Source of the DNA: Phreatobacter sp.
GTDB lineage: Bacteria > Pseudomonadota > Alphaproteobacteria > Rhizobiales > Phreatobacteraceae
Length of the DNA stretch: 64,000 nt
Direction: 5' to 3'
NCBI RefSeq assembly: GCF_027532945.1
Contig: NZ_JAPZTZ010000012.1
Coordinates: forward strand, 62,001 to 126,000
Positions 9,795 through 17,421 of this stretch are shown here, piece after piece. The notes below the pieces were generated by a model. It saw nothing but the letters and a program-made list of their open reading frames with translations, was not told the DNA's origin and searched no databases. The translations under genes and the position numbers were made by a program. Every line of letters begins with the position of its first letter. Position 1 is the stretch's first letter.

Positions 9795-10096
9795 ACCATC
9801 TTCCTTTGGACGGAGCGGGGCGATCCCTCGGCCGTCATCCCCGTCGGACGAATCGCCGCTTAACTTCCTGGCAACCCCAAACGCTTACCGTGTTTGTCAA
9901 CGGCCGCCGGGTCCCGGTGGTCGCAGTGTCGAGTTCGGCTGCGTATCGCCGCGTGTGGTGTCGCGTAGCCGGCTGTCCTTCGGGGCCGCCGGTCCGTGGA
10001 TCCGGTCGGAAGCAGCCCATCCCGGCACAAGGGACGGCGACGACCGGATGCCAGAAGGCCCCGGAACCGCGCTGAGGTGAGTTCAGGGGTGGCGTA

Positions 10097-11701
10097 ATGG
10101 CGACGATCAACGGCGCCGGCCAGGCGGTGAAGAACCGTTCGGCCATGGGTCTGGCGGCAGGGTTCGCGGCGGCAGTCGCGGTCCTGACGACGACACTGGC
10201 GGCACCGACGACCGCCGAGGCGCGCCAGCGCCGCTATGCCGGCTATGCGCCGGCCTATTCCGCCATCGTCATCGACGCAAAGACCGGCCAGACGCTGCAT
10301 GCCGAGGCGGCCGATGCCCAGCGTTTCCCGGCCTCCGTCACCAAGGTCATGACCCTTTATCTGCTGTTCGAGCAGATCGAGGCGGGCCGCTTCACCCTTC
10401 AGTCGCCGCTGCGCGTCTCGGCCGAGGCCGCGGCCCAGCCGCCCTCCAAGGTCGGCGTGCGCGCCGGCTCGACGATCACCGTCGAGGAGGCGATCCGCGC
10501 CCTCGTCACCAAATCGGCCAATGACGTTGCCGTCGTGGTCGCCGAGAACATCTCCGGCACCGAAGAGGCCTTCGGACAACTGATGACCCGGCGCGCCCGC
10601 GCCATCGGCATGAGCCGCACCACCTTCCGCAACGCCTCCGGCCTGCCCGACGCCGAGCAGATGACCACGGCCCGCGACCTCGCCACCCTCGGCCGCGCCA
10701 TCCAGGACCATTTCCCGCGCTACTGGCGCTATTTCCAGACCTATTCCTTCGCCTATCGCGGCGTGAACCACCGCAATCACAACCGCCTGCTCGGCCGCGT
10801 CGAGGGCGTCGACGGCATCAAGACCGGCTATACCCGCGCCTCCGGCTTCAACCTCTTGACCTCCGCCCGCCGCGGTGACCGCCAGATCGTCGCCGTGGTC
10901 ATGGGCGGCCGCACCGGTGGTGCCCGTGACGCCCGCATGCGCCAGCTGGTCGAGACCGTCTTCCCGCGCGCCTATGCCGGTGCCCGCACCGCCCCGGTCA
11001 TCGCCCGCGCCGCCGATCCGGCGCCGCGCCAGCCGCAGCGCATCGCGGTGGCCGCACAGGTCGCAGTCCCCGGCCGCGGCCAGCCGGTCGCCGCACCCGC
11101 TCCGATCACCCCGATGGCGGCTGCCGTCATCACCGCCGGCCAGACCCGCGGCGGCGCCTCCACCGGCGCCTCGGCCGCGGCCCCCGTGACCGCCAGCGCC
11201 CAGCCGCACCGCCAGATCATCCAGGCCGAGACCGCACCGCCGCCGGCCGCTGCCGCCATGCTCGCCACTGCCGCCTCGCGTCCGGCGCCCGCCCCCGCCC
11301 CGGCCCCGGCGGTCGCGCCAGGCAATCCGAACCCGCGTCCGGGCGTGCTCGGCACCATCAACAACTCGCAGCTGACCACCGCCTCGGTCGCGACGCGGCC
11401 GGTGCAGATGGCCTCGCCCGGCACCGCCCCGGTGGCGGAAACCGCCCCGCGCCGTCGCGGCGAATGGTCGATCCAGCTTGGTGCCTTCCCGACCGAGAGC
11501 GCCGCGCAGGAGACCCTGCAGGAGGCGCGCGAGGCGACGGGCCGCCAGCTCGGCGCCGCCGATCCCTATACCGAGAAGGTCGAGGCCCGCGGCATGACGC
11601 TGGTGCGCGCGCGTTTCGCCGGTTTTGACCGGTCCGCGGCGGACGCTGCCTGCCGCGCCCTGAAGTCGAAGGACTTCGACTGCATTCCCGTCCGTAACTG
11701 A
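10097..11701 (+). CDS. D-alanyl-D-alanine carboxypeptidase (DacA/DacF family) with SPOR domain
   Basis: Trims the terminal D-Ala from peptidoglycan stem peptides in the periplasm. The 534-residue protein has a signal peptide (hydrophobic stretch about 17-36, ending near AEA at 40-42). The serine peptidase S11 domain carries SVTK (Ser80), SAN (140-142) and KTG (242-244), all intact. A Pro/Ala-rich linker (about 300-450) leads to a C-terminal SPOR domain (about 453-534, WSIQLGAFPTESAAQE). SPOR domains bind denuded septal glycan, so this carboxypeptidase is probably recruited to division or polar growth sites. The start at 10097 lies in a region with a weak ribosome site (GTTCAGGGG); a later start would cut the signal peptide. 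Confidence 0.93.
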   Translation: MATINGAGQAVKNRSAMGLAAGFAAAVAVLTTTLAAPTTAEARQRRYAGYAPAYSAIVIDAKTGQTLHAEAADAQRFPASVTKVMTLYLLFEQIEAGRFTLQSPLRVSAEAAAQPPSKVGVRAGSTITVEEAIRALVTKSANDVAVVVAENISGTEEAFGQLMTRRARAIGMSRTTFRNASGLPDAEQMTTARDLATLGRAIQDHFPRYWRYFQTYSFAYRGVNHRNHNRLLGRVEGVDGIKTGYTRASGFNLLTSARRGDRQIVAVVMGGRTGGARDARMRQLVETVFPRAYAGARTAPVIARAADPAPRQPQRIAVAAQVAVPGRGQPVAAPAPITPMAAAVITAGQTRGGASTGASAAAPVTASAQPHRQIIQAETAPPPAAAAMLATAASRPAPAPAPAPAVAPGNPNPRPGVLGTINNSQLTTASVATRPVQMASPGTAPVAETAPRRRGEWSIQLGAFPTESAAQETLQEAREATGRQLGAADPYTEKVEARGMTLVRARFAGFDRSAADAACRALKSKDFDCIPVRN

Positions 11702-11735
11702 CGGTCCGCCCCTCAACCCGGTTTGGTTCTGCGTA

Positions 11736-12455
11736 TCAGGAGGTCCGGCGATGGCGATCCAGGAGGGTGTCCTTGGCCTGGTTGACGCGGGAGGCGAGCC
11801 ACGTCGATCCGCCCTGGTCGGGGTGCAGCTTCTTCATCAGCGCGCGATGGGCGCCGCGGATGGCCTCCTCGTTCGCCCCGGGCTGAAGGCCAAGGATCTG
11901 GTAGGCCTCCTCCTCGGTCATCGCGCTCGTAGCCGCAGGGCCGCCCTGCCGCGGACCCGCATCGCCCTGAGCGTGTTCACGCCAGCGGGGCTCCCGGCGG
12001 TCAAGATAAGCCTCGAGTAGCTGGGCGCTCTCGCCGTCGATCTCGCCGAAGGCCTGGATGAGCCTGGGGACCGGAATCTGTTCCAGCGGCTGGCCGGCGA
12101 GCGACCCGGCGATGAAACGGCCGGTCATCTGACCGGTATCGATGTCGAGCTCCATGTCGATGAACCGCGAGCGCACCGACGAGGTCTGCCGCGGCGTCTT
12201 CTGCCCCGCCTGACCCCAGCCGCCGAGCATCCCCTGCCCCGGGATATAGCCCAGCAGCGAGGCCCCCGCGAGGAAGGCCGGCAGCGCCAATTCCCACTGG
12301 CCGCGGGTGAGCAGGAACAGACCGAAGGCGATGACGGCAGCGCCGCCGATTTTCTTCACCTGGGCCGACAGCCATTTCGGATTGGCGCCAAGGACCTGAT
12401 TGAGCACGCCCGAGAAGACGATGAGGGCGATCAGCCCCGCGATGAAATAGGTCAT
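11736..12455 (-). CDS. Membrane-anchored J-domain protein, Pam18/Tim14-like arrangement
   Basis: The 239-residue protein is an Hsp70 (DnaK) co-chaperone candidate. Two hydrophobic segments at about 1-20 and 38-70 are followed by a soluble middle region with a repeated SRFIDMELDIDTGQMTG patch, then a C-terminal J domain at about 179-239. The J domain has the HPD tripeptide at 211-213 within KKLHPDQGGS, and the following ASRVNQAKDTLL closely resembles mitochondrial Tim14/Pam18 rather than DnaJ. There are no zinc-finger or G/F regions. Its ATG lies 6 bases after the stop of the vWA gene, so the two form an operon. Function is inferred from fold and topology; the client is unknown. Confidence 0.82.
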   Translation of the reverse strand: MTYFIAGLIALIVFSGVLNQVLGANPKWLSAQVKKIGGAAVIAFGLFLLTRGQWELALPAFLAGASLLGYIPGQGMLGGWGQAGQKTPRQTSSVRSRFIDMELDIDTGQMTGRFIAGSLAGQPLEQIPVPRLIQAFGEIDGESAQLLEAYLDRREPRWREHAQGDAGPRQGGPAATSAMTEEEAYQILGLQPGANEEAIRGAHRALMKKLHPDQGGSTWLASRVNQAKDTLLDRHRRTS

Positions 12456-12461
12456 GCGTCG

Positions 12462-13205
12462 TCAGCCCATCTGGCCGAGGAGGAGCTGCGCACCGCGCGA
12501 GCCCTTGGCCGCGTCCGCCAGCGCCAGCCGCCCGCCCGAGGCAAAGGCTGCGACCGCCCGCAGCAGCTCGGCAAGCTGCGCAGCCGCTCCCGGATCGAAC
12601 CGGGCGAAGGCGCCACGGGTCAGGCGTGCGATCTCGCGATAGGCGCGCTCGGCGACGGGATCGCCGCCCTCAAGGAAGAGGAAGACCGGGACATTCGCCA
12701 TGGCGAGCCGCCCCGCCTTGGCGCAGAGGTCGTCGAGGCTCTCCTCCATGGCGTCGCCGACATAGATGACCGCATGGATCCGCCGCTCGGCGGCCTCGTC
12801 GGCGGCATGGGACAGGACCCGGCCGATCTGCGTCTGGCCGCCGATGCAGGTGACCTTGCCCATCAGTGCCTTGAGCTTGGCGGCATCCGCCACCCAGCCT
12901 GAGGAGCGGCATTCGCCCATGCCGCGGAAGAAGACGAGCTGGATGTCGAGCGTGCCGACCCGCGCGGCCTCGGTGAACATCTGGCCCTGGATTTCCTGCG
13001 CCATGCCCCAGGTCGGCTCGCGGCTGGCGGTGGCGTCGAGCGCGAAGACCAGCCGGCCGCGCTCGCCCGCGACCTTGGGCGGGCCGACGGCCGCGGCCGT
13101 CTTGAGGAAGGCGGAGATCGCGGCGCTGCCGGAATTGGACACGGCGCCTCCGGCGCCCGTTCGCGCCACACTGCCCGTGGTTCCCTGAGGATTCTTCGTC
13201 GTCAT
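12462..13205 (-). CDS. Soluble vWA-domain protein, partner of the J-domain gene
   Basis: The 247-residue protein has no signal peptide or membrane helix, so it is probably cytosolic. After a Gly/Ser-rich N terminus (1-45), a vWA-like Rossmann domain begins with LVFALDATAS; Asp57 and Ser61 form a MIDAS-like DxTxS motif. GGQTQIG and YVGDAMEES provide the other metal-loop positions. The C terminus (AAQLAELLRAVAAFASGG) is helical. It sits 6 bases upstream of the membrane J protein and is divergent from the Kelch gene (120-base gap). Cytosolic vWA proteins often work with ATPases or chaperones, so a joint role with the J protein is reasonable but unproven. Confidence 0.8.
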   Translation of the reverse strand: MTTKNPQGTTGSVARTGAGGAVSNSGSAAISAFLKTAAAVGPPKVAGERGRLVFALDATASREPTWGMAQEIQGQMFTEAARVGTLDIQLVFFRGMGECRSSGWVADAAKLKALMGKVTCIGGQTQIGRVLSHAADEAAERRIHAVIYVGDAMEESLDDLCAKAGRLAMANVPVFLFLEGGDPVAERAYREIARLTRGAFARFDPGAAAQLAELLRAVAAFASGGRLALADAAKGSRGAQLLLGQMG

Positions 13206-13325
13206 GGCGCTGAATGTGGCTGACCCGGCGTCGATTGCAAGCCGCCGAGCGGCAGGCCTAGGCCAGGGAGGCCATTGCCGCCGCCGTCAGCTGCGCTAAC
13301 CTTGGGACAGCTCAGGTAGACTGCC

Positions 13326-14429
13326 ATGTCCGGGATCGATCGCCGCCTTATGCTGTCCGGGGGCGTCGTCGCCCTTGCAAGCCCTGCCTTGGCCCAGAAC
13401 CCCCATGCAGGCCATGCGCCGCACCAGCCGCACCGCGACGGCCAGTTCGAGCGCCTGAACGCGCCCGGCCGCGTCAACATTCCCGATATCCACCACCAGC
13501 AGGTCTATACGACGAGCCCGGCGCCAATGGCCGCCAATCCCGGCCGCTGGACGCCGCGGGCGCCTTTGCCCATTCCGCGCACCGAAATGGCCTGGGCGGT
13601 TGGCCGCGAGGGCCGCATGCACCTCGTCGGCGGCTATGCCGAGCAGCGCGTCGACCGGCCCTACCACCACATCTACGATCCCGCCTCCAATGCCTGGATC
13701 ACCGCCGCGGAAGTGCCGCGCGGAGCGAACCATGTCGGCGTGGCCGTCTCCGGACAGCGGCTTTACGCCATCGGAGGCTTCATCGAGCAGAACCGGACGC
13801 CCCATGCGGAATGCTTCGTCTGGGGCGCCCAGGGTGACCGCTGGACGGCGATCCGCCCCCTCCCCGAGGCCTGCGGCGCCATTGCCTGCATCAATATCGG
13901 CGACCGCATCCATGCCATTGGCGGCGCCATCGGCAACACGTTCGAGACGCGCAAGTCCATCGACTGGCACCTCGTCTATGACCCGAAGGACGACCGCTGG
14001 ACGAAGCTCGCGCCCATGCCGCTGGGCCGCGACCATGTCGGCATCGTCAACGTCAACGGCACGATCCACATCATCGGCGGGCGCGTCGACAGCTTCCACA
14101 CCAATTCGGTGCTCCACCACACCTATGACGCGGCGGCCGACAAGTGGACGGCGCGCAACCACATGCCGACGCCGCGCTCCGGCCATGGCGCCGTGCTCTA
14201 TCGCGGCAAGATCTTCTGCATGGGCGGCGAGGGCTGGAACCGCGTCTACGGCCAGAACGAGGCCTATGACCCGGTAGCGGATCGCTGGGAGGCCTACGCG
14301 CCGATGCTCACGCCCCGCCACGGCATGGGCGCGGTGGCGATCGGCGATGCGATCTATGTTGCCGGCGGCGGTCCGCAGATGGGCGGCGGCGTGAAGAGCG
14401 CCATCCACGAGGCGTTCAGCCTGGCGTGA
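13326..14429 (+). CDS. Secreted Kelch-repeat protein
   Basis: The 367-residue protein begins with MSGIDRRLMLSGGVVALASP, a signal peptide with paired arginines (possibly Tat) and a cleavage site near ALA-Q (23/24). A His-rich stretch (NPHAGHAPHQPHRDG) follows, then a linker. About five Kelch blades come next, recognised by repeated pairs of Gly and spaced Tyr/Trp: LVGGYAEQR, YAIGGFIEQ, HAIGGAIGN, HIIGGRVD, CMGGEGWN and VAGGGPQMG. The blades would form a beta-propeller, probably periplasmic. No enzymatic motif is seen. It could be a sialic-acid mutarotase-like (NanM) fold or a plain binding propeller; the role is unknown. Confidence 0.82.
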   Translation: MSGIDRRLMLSGGVVALASPALAQNPHAGHAPHQPHRDGQFERLNAPGRVNIPDIHHQQVYTTSPAPMAANPGRWTPRAPLPIPRTEMAWAVGREGRMHLVGGYAEQRVDRPYHHIYDPASNAWITAAEVPRGANHVGVAVSGQRLYAIGGFIEQNRTPHAECFVWGAQGDRWTAIRPLPEACGAIACINIGDRIHAIGGAIGNTFETRKSIDWHLVYDPKDDRWTKLAPMPLGRDHVGIVNVNGTIHIIGGRVDSFHTNSVLHHTYDAAADKWTARNHMPTPRSGHGAVLYRGKIFCMGGEGWNRVYGQNEAYDPVADRWEAYAPMLTPRHGMGAVAIGDAIYVAGGGPQMGGGVKSAIHEAFSLA

Positions 14430-14737
14430 GGCGGTTGGTTTGTCCCTACGGGGGCGCCAATGCTCCGCGCTCGCCGCTCGTCACGCCCGGCCTCAAGCCG
14501 GGCATCCACGACCTGGAATCCGCCGTTTGAAGGGAACTCGTGGATGCCCGGGGTAAACCCAGGCATGACGCGCGCGAAAACAAGACAAAAGGCAAGAGCC
14601 TCGTTAAATCATAGACTTCGCGCCTTATCCGGACTCATTTTCCGAACGCGTTTCCGCAACCCGTCACCGCTGAATCACTCTCTGAAGAACCGGAATCACC
14701 GTCTCAACATCGCCGCCCAACCGATTCATCCGACTCG
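14430..14737. other. Intergenic region between convergent Kelch and sugE genes
   Basis: A 308-base region with no credible gene. Its left half holds a large imperfect palindrome (14479-14570). The right half is less GC-rich (about 14571-14660) and no structure was identified there. It separates convergent genes, so termination is expected here, but no T-run-bearing hairpin was found. Confidence 0.6.
14479..14570. repeat. Double palindromic intergenic repeat (REP/BIME-like)
   Basis: Two 33-base arms, 14479-14511 and 14538-14570, are imperfect reverse complements of each other separated by 26 bases. Each arm also contains its own short hairpin (GCCCGGC with GCCGGGC; GCCCGGG with CCCAGGC). Arms end in CATCCACGA / TCGTGGATG, the form common in dispersed repeats of Rhizobiales intergenic DNA. 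Only this copy was noticed in the window. Confidence 0.7.
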
Positions 14738-15058
14738 TTATTCCGGCGACAGCGCCTTCAGGCCCACGATCCCCGCAATGATGAGGCCGATACAGGCGAG
14801 CCGCAGCGCGCTGGCGCTGTCGCCGAGCAGCGCGATACCCAGCACGACTGTCCCGACCGTCCCGATTCCCGTCCAGACCGCATAGGCCGTGCCGACGGGC
14901 AGCGTCTTCAGGGCGAGGCCGAGCAGCCCGATCGAGATGACCATGCTGGCGAGCGTCAGCACGGTGGGAAGGGGCCGGGTGAAGCCGTCGGTATATTTGA
15001 GCCCGATCGCCCAGCCGATCTCGAACAGGCCGGCGACAAACAGATAGATCCAGGCCAT
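14738..15058 (-). CDS. sugE: Guanidinium exporter of the SMR family (SugE/Gdx)
   Basis: Small multidrug resistance transporter, 106 residues and four membrane helices, working as an antiparallel dimer that exchanges protons for guanidinium. It carries the essential Glu13 in [17 protein letters not shown] and the SugE-specific [17 protein letters not shown] and [15 protein letters not shown], which place it in the Gdx rather than the EmrE branch. The start at 15058 is fixed by GGAGGG 6 bases upstream. Immediately upstream in the leader is a guanidine-II riboswitch, which supports guanidinium as the physiological substrate. Confidence 0.96.
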   Translation of the reverse strand: MAWIYLFVAGLFEIGWAIGLKYTDGFTRPLPTVLTLASMVISIGLLGLALKTLPVGTAYAVWTGIGTVGTVVLGIALLGDSASALRLACIGLIIAGIVGLKALSPE

Positions 15059-15075
15059 GGCGGCCCTCCGTCATG

Positions 15076-15122
15076 GCGAGGTCGTCCTCGCGAAAGTCTG
15101 GGATGAGCGGGGTCGTCCCCGC
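15076..15122 (-). promoter_or_regulatory. Guanidine-II riboswitch (mini-ykkC) controlling sugE
   Basis: On the minus strand two hairpins stand in tandem. The distal stem GCGGGG/CCCCGC (15122-15107) and the proximal stem GCGAGG/CCTCGC (15091-15076) each close a terminal loop ACGA, the ACGR loop that defines this class; the linker is 15 bases. The ribosome binding site GGAGGG of sugE (15069-15064) follows 6 bases after the second stem. Known members bind guanidinium in both loops, which pair with each other and free the ribosome site, raising translation. Both stems are perfect, and the downstream gene is the guanidinium exporter. Confidence 0.95.
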
Positions 15123-15186
15123 GGGCCTCATGTGGGACCGCCAGACCGGCGGGACAAGACCCGCCCGGGTCGGACCGCCGGCCCGC

Positions 15187-15615
15187 CTAGAGATCGTAGA
15201 GATAGTAGGCGACCCTCGTCTCCTCGGTGGGGCCGAGACGACGGTAGAGGGCTCGGGCAGGCCGGTTGTCGGTCTCGGTCGCAACCCAGGCCTCGCGGCA
15301 ACCGAGCCGGCGCGCCTCGGCCATCAGCGCCTCGATGAGCCTTCGGCCAATCCCCTGGCGATGCAACGCCGGCGTGACGCCGAGATTGTCGATGTAGAGC
15401 TCGTCCGGCATGTCGGGGTGCCGGTGGATGACCCCCGCAACCTGGCCGACGACCTCGCCCTCTGCCAGGGCCAGAGCCATCGCGTGGCCCGGTGTCGCAA
15501 GATAGGCGGCCAGCCGGCCCGGATCGACCGGCCCGTCGAAGACGTCGGGCGCGACGCGCGCGAACAGGACAGCGTCGCCTGGGCCGACAACACGAATGTC
15601 GACCCCGTCGCTCAC
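15187..15615 (-). CDS. GNAT-family N-acetyltransferase
   Basis: The 142-residue acetyltransferase shows the acetyl-CoA pyrophosphate motif RQGIGRRLIEALM (the family's Q/RxxGxG/A), preceded by the strand YIDNLGVTPALH. The usual C-terminal NRPARALYRRLG follows. The start is GTG at 15615, three bases after the proS stop, which means translational coupling to proS; an ATG at 15619 is in a different frame. Substrate is not determinable: similar proteins acetylate small amines, antibiotics or protein N termini. A GGCGGG hairpin (15148-15165) lies just past its end, before the sugE leader. Confidence 0.88.
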   Translation of the reverse strand: MSDGVDIRVVGPGDAVLFARVAPDVFDGPVDPGRLAAYLATPGHAMALALAEGEVVGQVAGVIHRHPDMPDELYIDNLGVTPALHRQGIGRRLIEALMAEARRLGCREAWVATETDNRPARALYRRLGPTEETRVAYYLYDL

Positions 15616-15618
15616 CCA

Positions 15619-16944
15619 TCAAGCCCCGACGATACGCGCCACCGCATCCGCCGGGCTCAAGAGCTCACGCTCACCGCTCGCCCGGAACTTCAGCTCCACC
15701 TTGCCCTCGGCGAGGCCGCGCGGGCCGACCATCAGCTGGTAGGGGATGCCGATGAGATCGGCGGTGGCAAACTTGGCGCCCGGCCGGTCGTCGCGGTCAT
15801 CATAGAGCACGTCGATGCCGCGGGCGGCGAAGGCGCGGTAGAGCTCCTCGCAGGCCGCGTCACAGGCGCTGTCGCCCTGCTTGAGGTTCATCAGCGACAC
15901 GGTGAAGGGCGCAACCTCCGCCGGCCAGCGGATGCCGGCCTCGTCGTGGCAGGCCTCGATGATCGCCGCGACCACGCGGGTCGGGCCGATGCCGTAGGAG
16001 CCCATATGCACCGGCACCGGCTTGCCATCCGGCCCCTGCACCGTCGCCGCCATCGGATCGGAATATTTGGTGCCGAAATAGAAGATGTGGCCGACCTCGA
16101 TGCCACGCGCCGAGACGCGCGAGGCCTCCGGGATAGCCTCGTAGGCCGCCGTCTCGTGCATCTCGTCGGTGGCGGCATAGAGCGAGGTCCACTTGGCCAC
16201 CGTCGCCTTCATGCCCTCGACATCGTCGAAATTGGTGTCCGCCGGCGGCACCGCGAAGTCGAGATAATCCTTGTGGCAATAGACCTGGCTCTCGCCGGTC
16301 TCGGCGAGGATGATGAACTCGTGGCTGAGGTCGCCGCCGATCGGGCCGGTATCGGCGCGCATCGGGATGGACTTGAGGCCGAGCCGGTCGAAGGTCCTCA
16401 GATAGGCGACGAACATCTTGTTGTAGGCGTGAACAGCGCCGGCCTTGTCGAGATCGAAGGAATAGGCGTCCTTCATCAGGAACTCTCGGCTGCGCATGGT
16501 GCCGAAACGCGGCCGCACCTCGTCGCGGAACTTCCACTGGAGGTGATAGAGGTTCAGCGGCAGGTCCTTGTAGCTCTTCACATAGGCCCGGAAGATCTCG
16601 GTGATCATCTCCTCATTGGTAGGGCCGAAGAGCATCTCGCGGTCGTGCCGGTCCTTGATGCGCAGCATCTCCTTGCCATAGGCGTCGTAGCGGCCGCTCT
16701 CGCGCCACAGGTCCGCCGACTGGATGGTCGGCATGAGGAGCTCGATGGCGCCGGAGCGGTTCTGCTCCTCGCGGATGACCTGCTGCACCTTGTTGAGCAC
16801 GCGCAGGCCCAGCGGCAGCCAGGCATAGATGCCGGCGCTCTCCTGGCGGACCATGCCGGCGCGCAGCATCAGGCGGTGGGAGACGATCTCGGCTTCCTTC
16901 GGCGTCTCGCGCAGGATCGGCAGGAAATAGCGGGACAGACGCAT
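15619..16944 (-). CDS. proS: Prolyl-tRNA synthetase, short alphaproteobacterial form
   Basis: Charges tRNA-Pro with proline. The 441-residue class II synthetase contains motif 2 [17 protein letters not shown] and a C-terminal anticodon-binding domain ([18 protein letters not shown]). At this length it lacks the insertion (INS) editing domain of the ~570-residue bacterial form, as is known for alphaproteobacteria and mitochondria. The ATG at 16944 is chosen because the protein then begins [19 protein letters not shown], as in homologues, and GAGGT precedes it. Editing of Ala-tRNA-Pro must then be done in trans; no free-standing editing gene is nearby. Confidence 0.96.
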   Translation of the reverse strand: MRLSRYFLPILRETPKEAEIVSHRLMLRAGMVRQESAGIYAWLPLGLRVLNKVQQVIREEQNRSGAIELLMPTIQSADLWRESGRYDAYGKEMLRIKDRHDREMLFGPTNEEMITEIFRAYVKSYKDLPLNLYHLQWKFRDEVRPRFGTMRSREFLMKDAYSFDLDKAGAVHAYNKMFVAYLRTFDRLGLKSIPMRADTGPIGGDLSHEFIILAETGESQVYCHKDYLDFAVPPADTNFDDVEGMKATVAKWTSLYAATDEMHETAAYEAIPEASRVSARGIEVGHIFYFGTKYSDPMAATVQGPDGKPVPVHMGSYGIGPTRVVAAIIEACHDEAGIRWPAEVAPFTVSLMNLKQGDSACDAACEELYRAFAARGIDVLYDDRDDRPGAKFATADLIGIPYQLMVGPRGLAEGKVELKFRASGERELLSPADAVARIVGA

Positions 16945-17080
16945 CGAAGACCTCGAAGGCGGATGGATGGCGGCGCCATGCGCGGGGGCTGGCGCGGGAG
17001 GCGGGAATTGACCCTCTTTTGCGCCACGACGCAAGCCGGGAGAGGCCATTGCGGCCACCTTCCCTCGCGTTCGTTTGCCG

Positions 17081-17113
17081 GAAAAAGGAAAGGCGGGATC
17101 AATGATCCCGCCT
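17081..17113 (-). terminator. Rho-independent terminator of the candidate RNA
   Basis: On the minus strand a perfect 10-base stem AGGCGGGATC / GATCCCGCCT (17113-17104 with 17100-17091) and a 3-base loop are followed by TTCCTTTTTC. It lies about 310 bases past the DUF1467 stop and 137 bases before proS, too far to be a simple end-of-operon terminator for the former. Confidence 0.8.
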
Positions 17114-17286
17114 CTACCAGGGTATTCACGTGAGGATCGGCGTCGCGTTTGGTCGCGCCTGCCGTCCCCTTTTTATATCCCGTGACGCCGGTTCTCCCGA
17201 ACCTTCGCCCCGGGGGGTCTTCCTCCCAAGACCTGAGCCGTTAGACCTTCGAGCGTTGGAACGCAGAGGCCTCTTTCTTGCAGCAA
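17082..17286 (-). ncRNA. Candidate structured small RNA (about 205 nt), identity unknown
   Basis: Between a promoter-like element (17294-17322) and a strong terminator lies a segment rich in helices on the minus strand. These are GCGTT/AACGC, GGTCTT/AAGACC around a GGGAGG loop, GGTTC/GAACC around GGGA, and GGCGTC/GACGCC enclosing an inner GCGCG hairpin. A GCCTCT near the 5' end can pair with AGAGGC just before the terminator, closing the whole molecule. The length and the closing stem would fit a 6S-like RNA, but I cannot match it to 6S, tmRNA, SRP or RNase P RNA by motif. An alternative is a leader/attenuator of proS, which lies downstream on the same strand. Confidence 0.5.
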
Positions 17287-17293
17287 AGGGAGG

Positions 17294-17322
17294 CTAGAAC
17301 ACGAAAATTGGTTTGTCACCAA
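17294..17322 (-). promoter_or_regulatory. Candidate promoter of the structured RNA
   Basis: On the minus strand TTGGTG (17322-17317), 17-base spacer, TTCTAG (17299-17294). An overlapping alternative is GTGACA (17319-17314), 17 bases, TAGCCT (17296-17291). Either predicts a start near 17286. Confidence 0.4.
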
Positions 17323-17421
17323 GTTGTGCATGCCATGGCGAAAAAAAGTGCATGGTGGATCATCCGGGAGAATACGGATCTCCCCTTGCGAAACGACGCG
17401 CGCCGCTCCGTCACGCCCGTG

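Larger units (their letters stand above)
9681..10096. other. Divergent intergenic region between phasin and D,D-carboxypeptidase genes
   Basis: A 416-base region without a credible gene. The phasin-proximal part holds a promoter-like element and two TGC-rich repeats. The half near the carboxypeptidase gene (about 9860-10096) is GC-rich; no convincing promoter or coding frame was found there. Short ORFs crossing it have no start signal or recognisable sequence. Confidence 0.6.
16945..17421. other. Intergenic region between proS and DUF1467 gene
   Basis: A 477-base stretch with no credible protein gene. It contains a promoter-like element, a highly structured segment and a strong terminator, all oriented on the minus strand (described separately as a candidate RNA gene). 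The remainder, 16945-17080, is the leader of proS; 17323-17421 holds no recognised feature. Confidence 0.65.

Noticed and set aside
9860..11716. A 618-codon open frame opposite the D,D-carboxypeptidase
   Set aside because: Gly/Arg/Ala-rich shadow that reads through the intergenic region without a start signal.
16945..17113. T-box or leader-peptide attenuator of proS
   Set aside because: No T-box motif, T-boxes are not expected in alphaproteobacteria, and no proline-rich short leader ORF was found; attenuation by another mechanism is not excluded.
15073..17133. A 686-codon open frame opposite sugE, the GNAT gene and proS
   Set aside because: Spans three real genes and the riboswitch on the other strand; composition is that of an antisense shadow.
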